From the NCBI GenBank assembly GCA_019323195.1, contig JAHWHQ010000120.1, forward strand, positions 1-13,194: a stretch of 13,194 bases of DNA. The letters are read 5' to 3'. Every line of letters starts with the position of its first letter. The first letter of the stretch is position 1. Both the position numbers and the translations under genes were made by a program. A model generated the notes under the pieces. That model made no database searches. It was not told the DNA's origin and worked only from the letters and a program-made list of their open reading frames with translations. Positions 1-4,723 of this stretch are shown here, piece by piece. This DNA is from Candidatus Woesearchaeota archaeon (GTDB lineage Archaea; Nanobdellota; Nanobdellia; Woesearchaeales; JACPBV01).

Positions 1-33
1 AACAATAAATGATAAATGCGAGGAGGAGGATTC
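1..33. repeat. Direct repeat, copy 1: tRNA-Leu 3' end plus flank
   Basis: Positions 1-33 are identical to 85-117. The shared block holds 16 bases of tRNA downstream flank and the last 17 bases of the tRNA gene on the minus strand (end of the T loop, T stem and acceptor stem). Past position 33 the copies diverge, and the sequence no longer carries a T loop, so this is only a tRNA 3' fragment. A short hairpin (GAACC, loop TAC, GGTTC) lies at 42-54. A duplicated tRNA 3' end is the usual trace of a tRNA-targeting integration, but only 51 bases separate the copies here and no integrase is visible, so a local duplication is equally possible. The window starts inside the repeat, so its left limit is unknown. 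Confidence 0.8.
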
Positions 34-84
34 CCACGTCAGAACCTACGGTTCCGACACCTCCAAAGGCTTACGCCATGCCAT

Positions 85-117
85 AACAATAAATGATAAA
101 TGCGAGGAGGAGGATTC
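85..117. repeat. Direct repeat, copy 2 (inside and beside the intact tRNA-Leu)
   Basis: This is the partner of the repeat at 1-33. Positions 101-117 are the 3' end of the intact tRNA gene, and 85-100 are its downstream flank. This copy belongs to the complete gene, so it is the likely parent of the fragment at 17-33. Confidence 0.8.
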
Positions 118-146
118 GAACCCCCGTAAGCACTAAGCTAATAGGT

Positions 147-164
147 AACCTACGCTTTAAGCGA
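147..164 (-). other. tRNA intron 2 (18 bases, canonical site 37/38)
   Basis: The intron lies one base 3' of the anticodon, the usual archaeal position. It forms a textbook bulge-helix-bulge: central helix CTTA/TAGG (one G-U pair), 3-base bulges GGT and TTA, and an intron hairpin CGCT-TAA-AGCG. Cutting after the second base of each bulge joins G37 to A38 and gives the loop CTTAGGA. At 18 bases it is near the short end for archaeal tRNA introns. Confidence 0.85.
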
Positions 165-171
165 CCTAAGC

Positions 172-192
172 TTGGATTTTTCTTAAGAAAAT
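172..192 (-). other. tRNA intron 1 (21 bases, non-canonical site 30/31)
   Basis: The intron interrupts the 5' side of the anticodon stem between G30 and G31. A 4-bp helix GGAT/ATCC joins exon and intron, flanked by a 3-base bulge AGA on the 5' side and AAG on the 3' side; cutting after the second base of each bulge gives the proposed ends. The intron core is the hairpin TTTTC-TTAA-GAAAA. The helix beyond the 3' bulge is weak, so this is a relaxed bulge-helix-bulge. Its removal is needed to restore the pair G31-C39. Confidence 0.75.
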
Positions 193-276
193 CTATCCCG
201 TTTGGCCACTCCGGCATCCTCGCATTTGAAACGCTGATTAATTCTCTTAAGCTTTCTTTATTTTGTAATTGTGAGA

Positions 277-290
277 GATTTAAAAATTTA
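277..290 (-). promoter_or_regulatory. Possible TATA region of the tRNA-Leu gene
   Basis: An AT-only stretch (TAAATTTTTAAATC on the minus strand) lies about 60 bases upstream of tRNA position 1. It would give a precursor leader of roughly 30-35 bases. It is near the divergent KaiC promoter at 308-315. Weak evidence. Confidence 0.3.
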
Positions 291-300
291 TCTATTTTTT

Positions 301-315
301 CAAAAGGTTTATATA
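301..315 (+). promoter_or_regulatory. BRE/TATA promoter of the KaiC-like pair
   Basis: TTTATATA at 308-315, preceded by the purine-rich CAAAAGG, is centred about 31 bases before the ATG at 343. Initiation about 26 bases downstream would leave a leader of only a few bases. No Shine-Dalgarno sequence precedes the ATG. Confidence 0.65.
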
Positions 316-342
316 CTTTGATTTAATGGGTTATAGTTAATC

Positions 343-1101
343 ATGAAAAAGGTGATATCCAAAAAAAGAGAAGAGGATTTTGTACAGGATAGGGTTAAGA
401 CAGGAATACCTGGCATGGACGAGGTGTTGAAGGGAGGGCTAAGGAGAGGCTCCTGCGTTTTGATTACAGGGCCGCCAGGAACAGGGAAGACCATAGCTTC
501 GATACAGTTTATCCTTGAAGGGGCTAAAAATAATGAGCCAGGAATATACATAACCTCTGAGGAAAGTATAGAGGATATAAGGAACTATTCCAAATCGCTG
601 GGCATGGACATAACCCCTTATGAGAAAAAGGGGCTGATAACGCTTATAGAGCAGCCTATGATGCCTAAGAAGCTTATGTCAATAGCAACACCGCTTGAGA
701 TCATCAAATCAAAGAAAATAAAGAGGGTTGTACTTGATTCTATAACACTGTTTGAGTACGCTTATTTTCCTGAAGAGGTCTCTTACAGGAGAGAGGTATT
801 GTATTTTACACGAAAGATGAATGAGATGGGCGTTACGCTCATCACGATTGCTGAGAAATCCATCAAGAACATTGATGAGGTGGAGTATAAGCCGGAGGAC
901 TTTTTATTTGACGGGCTGATTATCCTGATGAAGATAAGGAAGGACTCTTCTTTTGAGCATTGCATTCAGGTTTCTAAGATGAGGGGGCAGGACCACCTGC
1001 TGGATATATTCCCCTTTAAGATAGGCACAGGAGGGATCGAGGTTTTCCCTAAGCAGCTTCCTTTTTCATTGATAGAAAAGAATACAGCGAAATTTAAGTG
1101 A
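343..1101 (+). CDS. KaiC-like RecA-superfamily ATPase (first of a pair)
   Basis: This is a single KaiC domain of 252 residues, of the kind widespread in archaea outside the cyanobacterial clock. Visible motifs are GIPGMDEVLKGGL (21-33), Walker A GPPGTGKT (43-50), the paired catalytic glutamates after the next strand (SEES, E73-E74), Walker B VVLDSIT (129-135) and the family motif KMRG (213-215 region). These predict ATP binding and hydrolysis in a ring-forming cytoplasmic protein. The target process is unknown; archaeal relatives are often linked to signalling or motility. The ATG at 343 fits a leaderless transcript from the TATA at 308-315; GGTGAT lies inside the coding sequence and is not its ribosome site. 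The stop overlaps the GTG of the next gene, so the two are one operon. Confidence 0.9.
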   Translation: MKKVISKKREEDFVQDRVKTGIPGMDEVLKGGLRRGSCVLITGPPGTGKTIASIQFILEGAKNNEPGIYITSEESIEDIRNYSKSLGMDITPYEKKGLITLIEQPMMPKKLMSIATPLEIIKSKKIKRVVLDSITLFEYAYFPEEVSYRREVLYFTRKMNEMGVTLITIAEKSIKNIDEVEYKPEDFLFDGLIILMKIRKDSSFEHCIQVSKMRGQDHLLDIFPFKIGTGGIEVFPKQLPFSLIEKNTAKFK

Positions 1102-1799
1102 AGATGGCAATAAAGAGGGTTTCTACAGGCATTCCTAAGCTGGATTCCCTGATACAGGGCGGCTTTAAGAAAGACAGCATTAACCTTGTTGCAGGAACTG
1201 CGGGAAGCGGAAAAAGCATCTTTGCGATGCAGTTCCTAGTTGAAGGTATTAAGAGGAACGAGCCAGGGGTCTATATAACGTTTGAGGAGAAGAAGAAGAA
1301 GTGCTATGAGGATATGCTTGAGTTTGGATGGGACCTGCAGAAGTATGAGGATAAGGGAAAATTTGTCTTCCTTGAGTATACCCCTGAGCAGGTTAAGAAG
1401 ATACTGACCGAAGGAGGGGGGATAGTGGAGTCTGTTATTGAAAAGAGCAAGGCAGAGCGGATAGTAATTGACTCGATAACCTCTTTTTCGCTTTTGTACG
1501 AGGATGAGCTGACAAGAAAGGAGGCGGCGCTGGCATTATTCGACTTTATCAATAACTGGAACTGCACAGCAGTCCTTACATCTGAGAATGAGATGCCTGA
1601 GCAGAACATCATCTCAGCGGCCCTTGGATGCGAGGTTGACGGCATAGTGCTTCTTTACCATTTTAAGATAAGGGGGGTAAGGAAGAGGGCGTTAGAGGTG
1701 CTGAAGATGAGGGGCACGAAGATACCTGAAAAGACAGTAGACCTGGAGATAACCAACAAAGGGATTAAGATAAATCCAAGGAAGATCGATGTTTTTTAG
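1098..1799 (+). CDS. KaiC-like RecA-superfamily ATPase (second of a pair)
   Basis: This second single KaiC domain has 233 residues from the GTG at 1098, or 231 from the ATG at 1104. The GTG overlaps the preceding stop as GTGA, while the ATG lies two bases after it; neither has a clear ribosome site. Motifs are STGIPKLDSLIQGGF (9-23), Walker A GTAGSGKS (33-40), glutamates TFEE (61-64), Walker B RIVIDSIT (121-128) and KMRG (203-206). All catalytic elements remain, so it should be an active ATPase. It resembles its neighbour in plan but differs widely in sequence, which fits an old duplication and a possible mixed ring. No kinase, receiver or flagellar gene lies beside the pair, so its job cannot be read from context. 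Confidence 0.9.
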   Translation: MKMAIKRVSTGIPKLDSLIQGGFKKDSINLVAGTAGSGKSIFAMQFLVEGIKRNEPGVYITFEEKKKKCYEDMLEFGWDLQKYEDKGKFVFLEYTPEQVKKILTEGGGIVESVIEKSKAERIVIDSITSFSLLYEDELTRKEAALALFDFINNWNCTAVLTSENEMPEQNIISAALGCEVDGIVLLYHFKIRGVRKRALEVLKMRGTKIPEKTVDLEITNKGIKINPRKIDVF

Positions 1800-1867
1800 G
1801 TTGAGATGAATCCTTTAGGGATTTTCTATGTTGATTGTGAGGCAGAAATGCTTTCTAATCGTATTTC

Positions 1868-1950
1868 CACTTGCCAATCCTGATTCCTTAAAATCTTGGG
1901 TTTAGAGGCTCTGTAAAACCAAAATCCTTATCCCACTTGCCACTTGCCAA
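1868..1950. repeat. CACTTGC repeats before the DUF763 gene
   Basis: CACTTGCCAA occurs at 1868-1877 and again at 1941-1950, the latter directly preceded by another CACTTGC (1934-1940) in tandem. They lie between the KaiC operon and the DUF763 TATA element. The nearest copy ends 12 bases upstream of that TATA element, a position where a regulator could act. The rest of the 1800-1992 gap shows no gene. Confidence 0.5.
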
Positions 1951-1962
1951 CCATGCATAGGA

Positions 1963-1970
1963 TATTTAAA
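1963..1970 (+). promoter_or_regulatory. TATA element of the DUF763 gene
   Basis: TATTTAAA is centred about 26 bases before the ATG at 1993, so transcription should begin at or next to the start codon. There is no ribosome binding site, consistent with a leaderless message. Confidence 0.65.
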
Positions 1971-1992
1971 TGAATGGTTCTTATAATCATCA

Positions 1993-3102
1993 ATGGCACA
2001 AAGATCAGGTTTTTGCAGCCTGCCTTTGCATACAGGAGCCTGCCCCAGATGGCTGTTTGGGAGAATGCGGAAATTGGCAGGGGTTATCTCAGAGATAATT
2101 ATTGATGAGTATGGAAGCGAGGAATATATAAAAAGATTAAGTGACCCTTTTTTCTTTCAGGCATTTGGCTCTGTTCTTGCATTTGATTGGCATTCTTCTG
2201 GATTGACTACTACTGTATGTGGTGCATTAAAGGAATCATTGAACAGGGAAAATTCAGGGATCAAAATAGCAGGTGGTAAAGGCAATACAAGCAGAAAAAC
2301 CCCTGAGCAGATACTTCAGTTTGGGGACGAGTTTGGATTATCAAGCTATAAGATCGATAAGATGGTCTACAGCTCGAGGATGACTGCTAAGGTTGACAAC
2401 AGCCTGATACAATGCAGCCCGCATTACCAGCTTTACCACCATTCCTTTGTCTTTACTGAGGACGGAAAATGGGCAGTCATACAGCAGGGCAAGAACGAGA
2501 GATATGCAAGAAGATACCATTGGCTTTCAGATAATGTCAACAGCTTTGTCTTGGAGCCAGGAAGTAATATCTGCGGCGAAAGAAAGGAGGAAGGGGTTCT
2601 GGATATGACTGCAAAGGAAAGCGAGGAAACGCAGGAAGCCAGCCTGGACCTGGTCAGGGATAATCCTAGACATATTGAGAAATATGTCAAGAAGCCTGAA
2701 CAGAAAACACTGTCTGAGTTTTCATACGGAAAAATCAGGTCGTTTACCATGTCTCCAAGGCATACTATAATTGACATGGATAAGAGGAATGTTGAAACCC
2801 TGAAAAGGGCTTATGAGATACAGCCTAAGACATATGAAGAGCTTATAGCGATCAAGGGTGTAGGGGCCAAGACTATAAGGGGATTAGCGGTTGTCTCTGA
2901 GCTGGTGTATGGGACAGGGGCGAGCTGGAAGGATCCTGTGAAGTTTTCGTTTGCTTATGGAGGTAAAGATGGCATACCAAGGCCGGTAGATAAGAAAGAG
3001 ATGGACGAGTCTACACAGATTTTGAGGGATGCTGTAAGAAATGCTAAGATCGGGGATAGGGAGAAGCTTAGTGCCATAAAAAGATTGAATAAGTTTATAT
3101 AG
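1993..3102 (+). CDS. DUF763 family protein
   Basis: The 369-residue product matches the DUF763 family by its conserved N-terminal block: SLPLHTGACPRWLFGRM (9-25) and DPFFFQAFGSVLAFDWHSSG (51-70), followed by LTTTVCGALKES. A helix-hairpin-helix motif, LIAIKGVGAKTIRGLAVV (284-301), near the C-terminus implies non-specific DNA or RNA contact. The middle part has further conserved-looking aromatic blocks (PHYQLYHHSF, 143-152; YARRYHWLSDNVNSF, 171-185). No signal peptide or membrane segment is seen, so it should be cytoplasmic. The family has no established biochemical function known to me; a nucleic-acid-processing role is inference from the HhH motif. It has its own promoter and no operon partner upstream; the EF-like gene follows after 51 bases. 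Confidence 0.9.
   Translation: MAQRSGFCSLPLHTGACPRWLFGRMRKLAGVISEIIIDEYGSEEYIKRLSDPFFFQAFGSVLAFDWHSSGLTTTVCGALKESLNRENSGIKIAGGKGNTSRKTPEQILQFGDEFGLSSYKIDKMVYSSRMTAKVDNSLIQCSPHYQLYHHSFVFTEDGKWAVIQQGKNERYARRYHWLSDNVNSFVLEPGSNICGERKEEGVLDMTAKESEETQEASLDLVRDNPRHIEKYVKKPEQKTLSEFSYGKIRSFTMSPRHTIIDMDKRNVETLKRAYEIQPKTYEELIAIKGVGAKTIRGLAVVSELVYGTGASWKDPVKFSFAYGGKDGIPRPVDKKEMDESTQILRDAVRNAKIGDREKLSAIKRLNKFI
3094..3101 (+). promoter_or_regulatory. Possible TATA element of the EF-like gene
   Basis: TTTATATA overlaps the stop codon of the DUF763 gene. Initiation about 26 bases downstream would give a leader near 30 bases that contains the ribosome site at 3143-3151. A second TATA-like run at 3119-3126 would place the start inside that ribosome site and is less likely. 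Read-through from DUF763 is also possible. Confidence 0.4.
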
Positions 3103-3142
3103 TAGCATTCCTTATTTACATATATAGCTAGTATATCTTACA

Positions 3143-3151
3143 GGGGGTGAG
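3143..3151 (+). promoter_or_regulatory. Strong ribosome binding site of the EF-like gene
   Basis: GGGGGTGAG is a strong Shine-Dalgarno match, one of only two clear ones in this window. GGTGAG ends 5 bases before the second ATG (3157) but only 2 before the first (3154), which favours the second as the start. Confidence 0.75.
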
Positions 3152-3156
3152 ATATG

Positions 3157-3483
3157 ATGCCTACAAAAGGAGCCAGGAAAAAGACAAAAGCAAAGGAAAA
3201 GAAGGTATCCCGGGAGAAGGTTAAGGAAGAAAAGTTGGGTAAGGAGATAGGAAAGGTTACGCACTATTTCACCAACATAGACGTTGCTGTAATCGAGCTG
3301 AGCGGTAAGTTGAAGGTAGGGGATAAGATAAGGATAAAGGGAGCAACATCAGATTTTGAGCAGAAGGTTGATTCTATGCAGATAGAGCATAAGAGCATTA
3401 AAGAGGCGAAGAAAGGGCAGGGTATTGGCATGAAGGTTAAGGAGCATGCAAGAGAGCATGATGTTGTTTATAAGATTGCCTGA
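3157..3483 (+). CDS. EF-Tu domain-2-like translation factor homolog
   Basis: A protein of 108 residues, or 109 if it begins at the ATG at 3154. The first 30 residues are a lysine-rich tail. The rest forms a small beta-barrel of the EF-Tu/IF2 domain 2 type: GKEIGKVTHYFTNIDVAVIE, then LKVGDKIRIKGATSDFEQKV and a final GQGIGMKVKEHAREHDVVYK. Archaea carry such stand-alone domains annotated as elongation-factor-like proteins. No GTPase domain is present, so it cannot act as a G protein. RNA or ribosome contact through the basic tail is inference. The strong ribosome site suggests high expression. The same barrel also occurs at the end of U32 peptidases, but no peptidase part is present here. Confidence 0.8.
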   Translation: MPTKGARKKTKAKEKKVSREKVKEEKLGKEIGKVTHYFTNIDVAVIELSGKLKVGDKIRIKGATSDFEQKVDSMQIEHKSIKEAKKGQGIGMKVKEHAREHDVVYKIA

Positions 3484-3503
3484 TCAGGTTCCATAAGAAA
3501 GCT

Positions 3504-4166
3504 TTATTTTATTATTATGGTTATTTCACCTTTAACCGGCTTATCTTTAAGCTTGAGGTAGAGTTCTTCTGCTGCCCCCCTCAGGAATTCCTCGAATTTT
3601 TTTGTCAGTTCTCTGGCTATGCAGATCTCCCTGTCAGGCATGATTTCTGACATAGATCTTAATGTTTTCATCAGCCTGTAAGGGCTTTCATAGAGGATTG
3701 ATGTATCATTGCGGGATTTTATTTTATCTAAAAGATCTTTCCTAGCTTTTTCCTTTTTTGGGATAAAGCCATAGAACGTAAATGAGTCTGTGGGGAAGCC
3801 TGCTGCTGTAAGGGCTGCTATAGAGGCTGTCGGGCCAGGTATTGGTATTACCCTTATATCGTTCTTTATCGACTCTCTTATGAGGTAAAAGCCAGGGTCT
3901 GATATGCCCGGAGTGCCGGAGTCAGATACTATCGATATCTGCCTGTCCTGTTTTAACTCGCTTATTATTGCGCCTGTCTTCTTTTCTTTATTAAAATCAT
4001 TAAAGGAGATTATCCTTTTTCCCTTGATATTGTAATGGCCCAGTAAGACAGAGGTTCTTCTTGTGTCCTCTGCAAGGATGATGTCTGACTGCTTTAATGT
4101 GTCCAATGCCCTTAGGGTCATGTCTTTAAGGTTGCCTATTGGGGTTGATACTATGAAGAGAGGCAT
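3504..4166 (-). CDS. rsmI: 16S rRNA (cytidine-2'-O)-methyltransferase RsmI
   Basis: The 220-residue product carries the whole tetrapyrrole-methylase fold signature of RsmI: STPIGNLKDMTLRAL near the N-terminus, AEDTRRTSVLLGHY, the SAM loop SDSGTPGISDPG, PIPGPTASIAAL, the YGFIPKK block, LYESPYRLMKTL and ARELTKKFEE. In bacteria RsmI 2'-O-methylates C1402 in the 16S rRNA decoding centre. Bacterial RsmI is about 280-290 residues. This one stops after the methylase core (GEITIIIK) and lacks the C-terminal extension. Upstream in-frame codons reach 4244, but they cross the TATA element at 4188-4197 and the repeat element, so MPLFIVSTPIGNL at 4166 is the start. The family is mainly bacterial, so acquisition by transfer is likely. 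Confidence 0.92.
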   Translation of the reverse strand: MPLFIVSTPIGNLKDMTLRALDTLKQSDIILAEDTRRTSVLLGHYNIKGKRIISFNDFNKEKKTGAIISELKQDRQISIVSDSGTPGISDPGFYLIRESIKNDIRVIPIPGPTASIAALTAAGFPTDSFTFYGFIPKKEKARKDLLDKIKSRNDTSILYESPYRLMKTLRSMSEIMPDREICIARELTKKFEEFLRGAAEELYLKLKDKPVKGEITIIIK

Positions 4167-4187
4167 TTGGCTTAGGTAATACTCTGG

Positions 4188-4197
4188 AAATATAAAG
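4188..4197 (-). promoter_or_regulatory. TATA element of rsmI
   Basis: CTTTATATTT on the minus strand is centred 27 bases before the ATG at 4166, predicting a leaderless message. It also rules out the longer in-frame start at 4244. Confidence 0.65.
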
Positions 4198-4212
4198 GTT
4201 ATGGTAGGTTCG

Positions 4213-4375
4213 GCTTCATCCATAAAATCCTTCGGGGTTGCCATCGGCTCGCTCGGAGCCTGTCATTTCTTTAAGAGCGGCCCCTCCCCGTAAGGGGCAT
4301 CACCCTCCACTCAGCATGTGTTACAGGATGCATCGCTCACGAACTTGATGGCAACCTTCATTTTATGGATGAAGC
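4213..4375. repeat. 163-base element with inverted ends, copy 1
   Basis: The two ends are inverted copies. On the left, GCTTCATCCATAAAAT (4213-4228) and GGTTGCCATC (4236-4245) match on the opposite strand at 4360-4375 and 4347-4356; the gap is 7 bases on the left and 3 on the right. The interior can fold further: GGCTC/GAGCC just inside the left arm, and GAGCG (4275-4279) with CGCTC (4334-4338) enclosing GCCCC/GGGGC and GCAT/ATGC hairpins. The first 61 bases recur exactly at 13134-13194. It looks GC-richer than its flanks. It could be a small non-autonomous transposable element or a structured RNA gene; no target-site duplication is obvious. It contains no coding sequence of note. Confidence 0.8.
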
Positions 4376-4376
4376 T

Positions 4377-4391
4377 GGTCAGTTTTTGACC
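4377..4391. other. Small hairpin beside the repeat element
   Basis: GGTCA, loop GTTTT, TGACC: a perfect 5-bp hairpin one base after the right end of the element at 4213-4375. Its role is unknown; it may be part of the element. Confidence 0.45.
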
Positions 4392-4414
4392 CTCTTTCAC
4401 TACCGTTTAATACT

Positions 4415-4438
4415 AAAAAAACCGAAAGATTTATAAAT
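4415..4438 (+). promoter_or_regulatory. Strong BRE/TATA promoter of the candidate RNA
   Basis: An A-run, then the BRE-like CCGAAAGA and the TATA element TTTATAAAT (4430-4438). The 18 bases at 4416-4433 (AAAAAACCGAAAGATTTA) are identical to the promoter upstream of tfb (13055-13038, minus strand). Initiation is expected near 4460, just ahead of the first hairpin of the RNA. Confidence 0.65.
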
Positions 4439-4459
4439 AAGTTCTGTTTTTACTATATA

Positions 4460-4530
4460 ATAACAACGAGCTTAGGCTCGGCCCAGGATGAAATCCCCCA
4501 AAACCTATTTCTACCTGGGTTTTTATTTTT
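4460..4530 (+). ncRNA. Candidate small non-coding RNA
   Basis: A transcript of about 70 bases is predicted from a strong promoter, with two stem-loops. The first is CGAGC-TTAG-GCTCG at 4467-4480. The second has arms CCCAGG (4482-4487) and CCTGGG (4514-4519) and is followed directly by a T-rich run (4520-4530) that would end transcription. No known RNA family is recognised; C/D boxes are not visible. An in-frame 14-codon reading, starting at ATG 4488, exists inside the second stem, but it has no usable ribosome site. Confidence 0.5.
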
Positions 4531-4578
4531 AACTTCTTAGTCAGTATGGTGTTTTGTTACTTTGGATAAATTGTAAAT

Positions 4579-4587
4579 TTTTAAATA
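4579..4587 (+). promoter_or_regulatory. TATA element of the 36-codon gene
   Basis: TTTTAAATA is centred about 30 bases before the ATG at 4613, the same arrangement as the leaderless genes around it. Confidence 0.5.
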
Positions 4588-4612
4588 TTATGTTAGGCAT
4601 AATACCTGTATT

Positions 4613-4723
4613 ATGCAGACAAAGAATATGCTCAATCCCCCGGAAAGGCTTTATCCGGATATGGAGATGCCGAAGTGGATGACTTCTAAGGAAAATGCTG
4701 TTATCGTATTTGATGACCTTTAG
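4613..4723 (+). CDS. Small protein of 36 residues, unrecognised
   Basis: The reading frame begins MQTKNMLNPPERLYPDMEM and ends in VIVFDDL. It starts at an ATG about 30 bases after a TATA element and stops at 4723, overlapping the last 4 bases of the convergent aminopeptidase gene. Its codons (AAG, ATG, CCG, GAT) look like those of the neighbouring genes. The composition is proline- and methionine-rich in the first half, with a short hydrophobic strand near the end; there is no signal peptide or membrane segment. No family is recognised. The promoter spacing is the main support; chance cannot be excluded at this length. Confidence 0.45.
   Translation: MQTKNMLNPPERLYPDMEMPKWMTSKENAVIVFDDL

Larger units (their letters stand above)
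101..223 (-). tRNA. tRNA-Leu(UAG) with two introns
   Basis: The gene folds as a class II tRNA. Acceptor strands GCGAGGA and TCCTCGC pair perfectly, with discriminator A73 and no encoded CCA. The D stem is CCG/CGG, the variable arm AGC/GCT, and the T arm GGGGG-TTCGAAT-CCTCC. Read without splicing, the gene is 123 bases, about 38 too long. Removing 172-192 and 147-164 leaves 84 bases with a perfect anticodon arm: ATAGG, loop CTTAGGA, CCTAT. The anticodon UAG lies at 166-168. It would read leucine CUA and other CUN codons. The first intron folds into a hairpin whose loop, CTTAAGA, imitates a leucine UAA anticodon loop, so an unspliced reading would assign the wrong anticodon. Splicing is predicted from folding and has not been observed. 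Confidence 0.88.

Noticed and set aside
17..84. A second complete tRNA left of the tRNA-Leu gene
   Set aside because: Only the last 17 bases match; past position 33 there is no T loop, anticodon arm or matching 5' acceptor strand.
172..192. Reading the tRNA as Leu(UAA) from the contiguous hairpin with loop CTTAAGA
   Set aside because: That leaves four extra bases before the anticodon stem and a variable region of about 50 bases; the two-intron UAG model gives standard lengths everywhere.
93..326. A 77-codon plus-strand reading frame
   Set aside because: It lies across the tRNA gene on the other strand and the KaiC promoter; its sequence is explained by the tRNA.
4167..4244. N-terminal extension of RsmI to the ATG at 4244
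   Set aside because: It crosses the rsmI TATA element and the repeat element, and the family normally begins at the STPIGNL block.
4488..4532. A 14-codon leader peptide inside the candidate RNA
   Set aside because: The ATG is buried in the second stem with AGG directly against it, leaving no usable ribosome site; the hairpin and T-run explain the sequence better.
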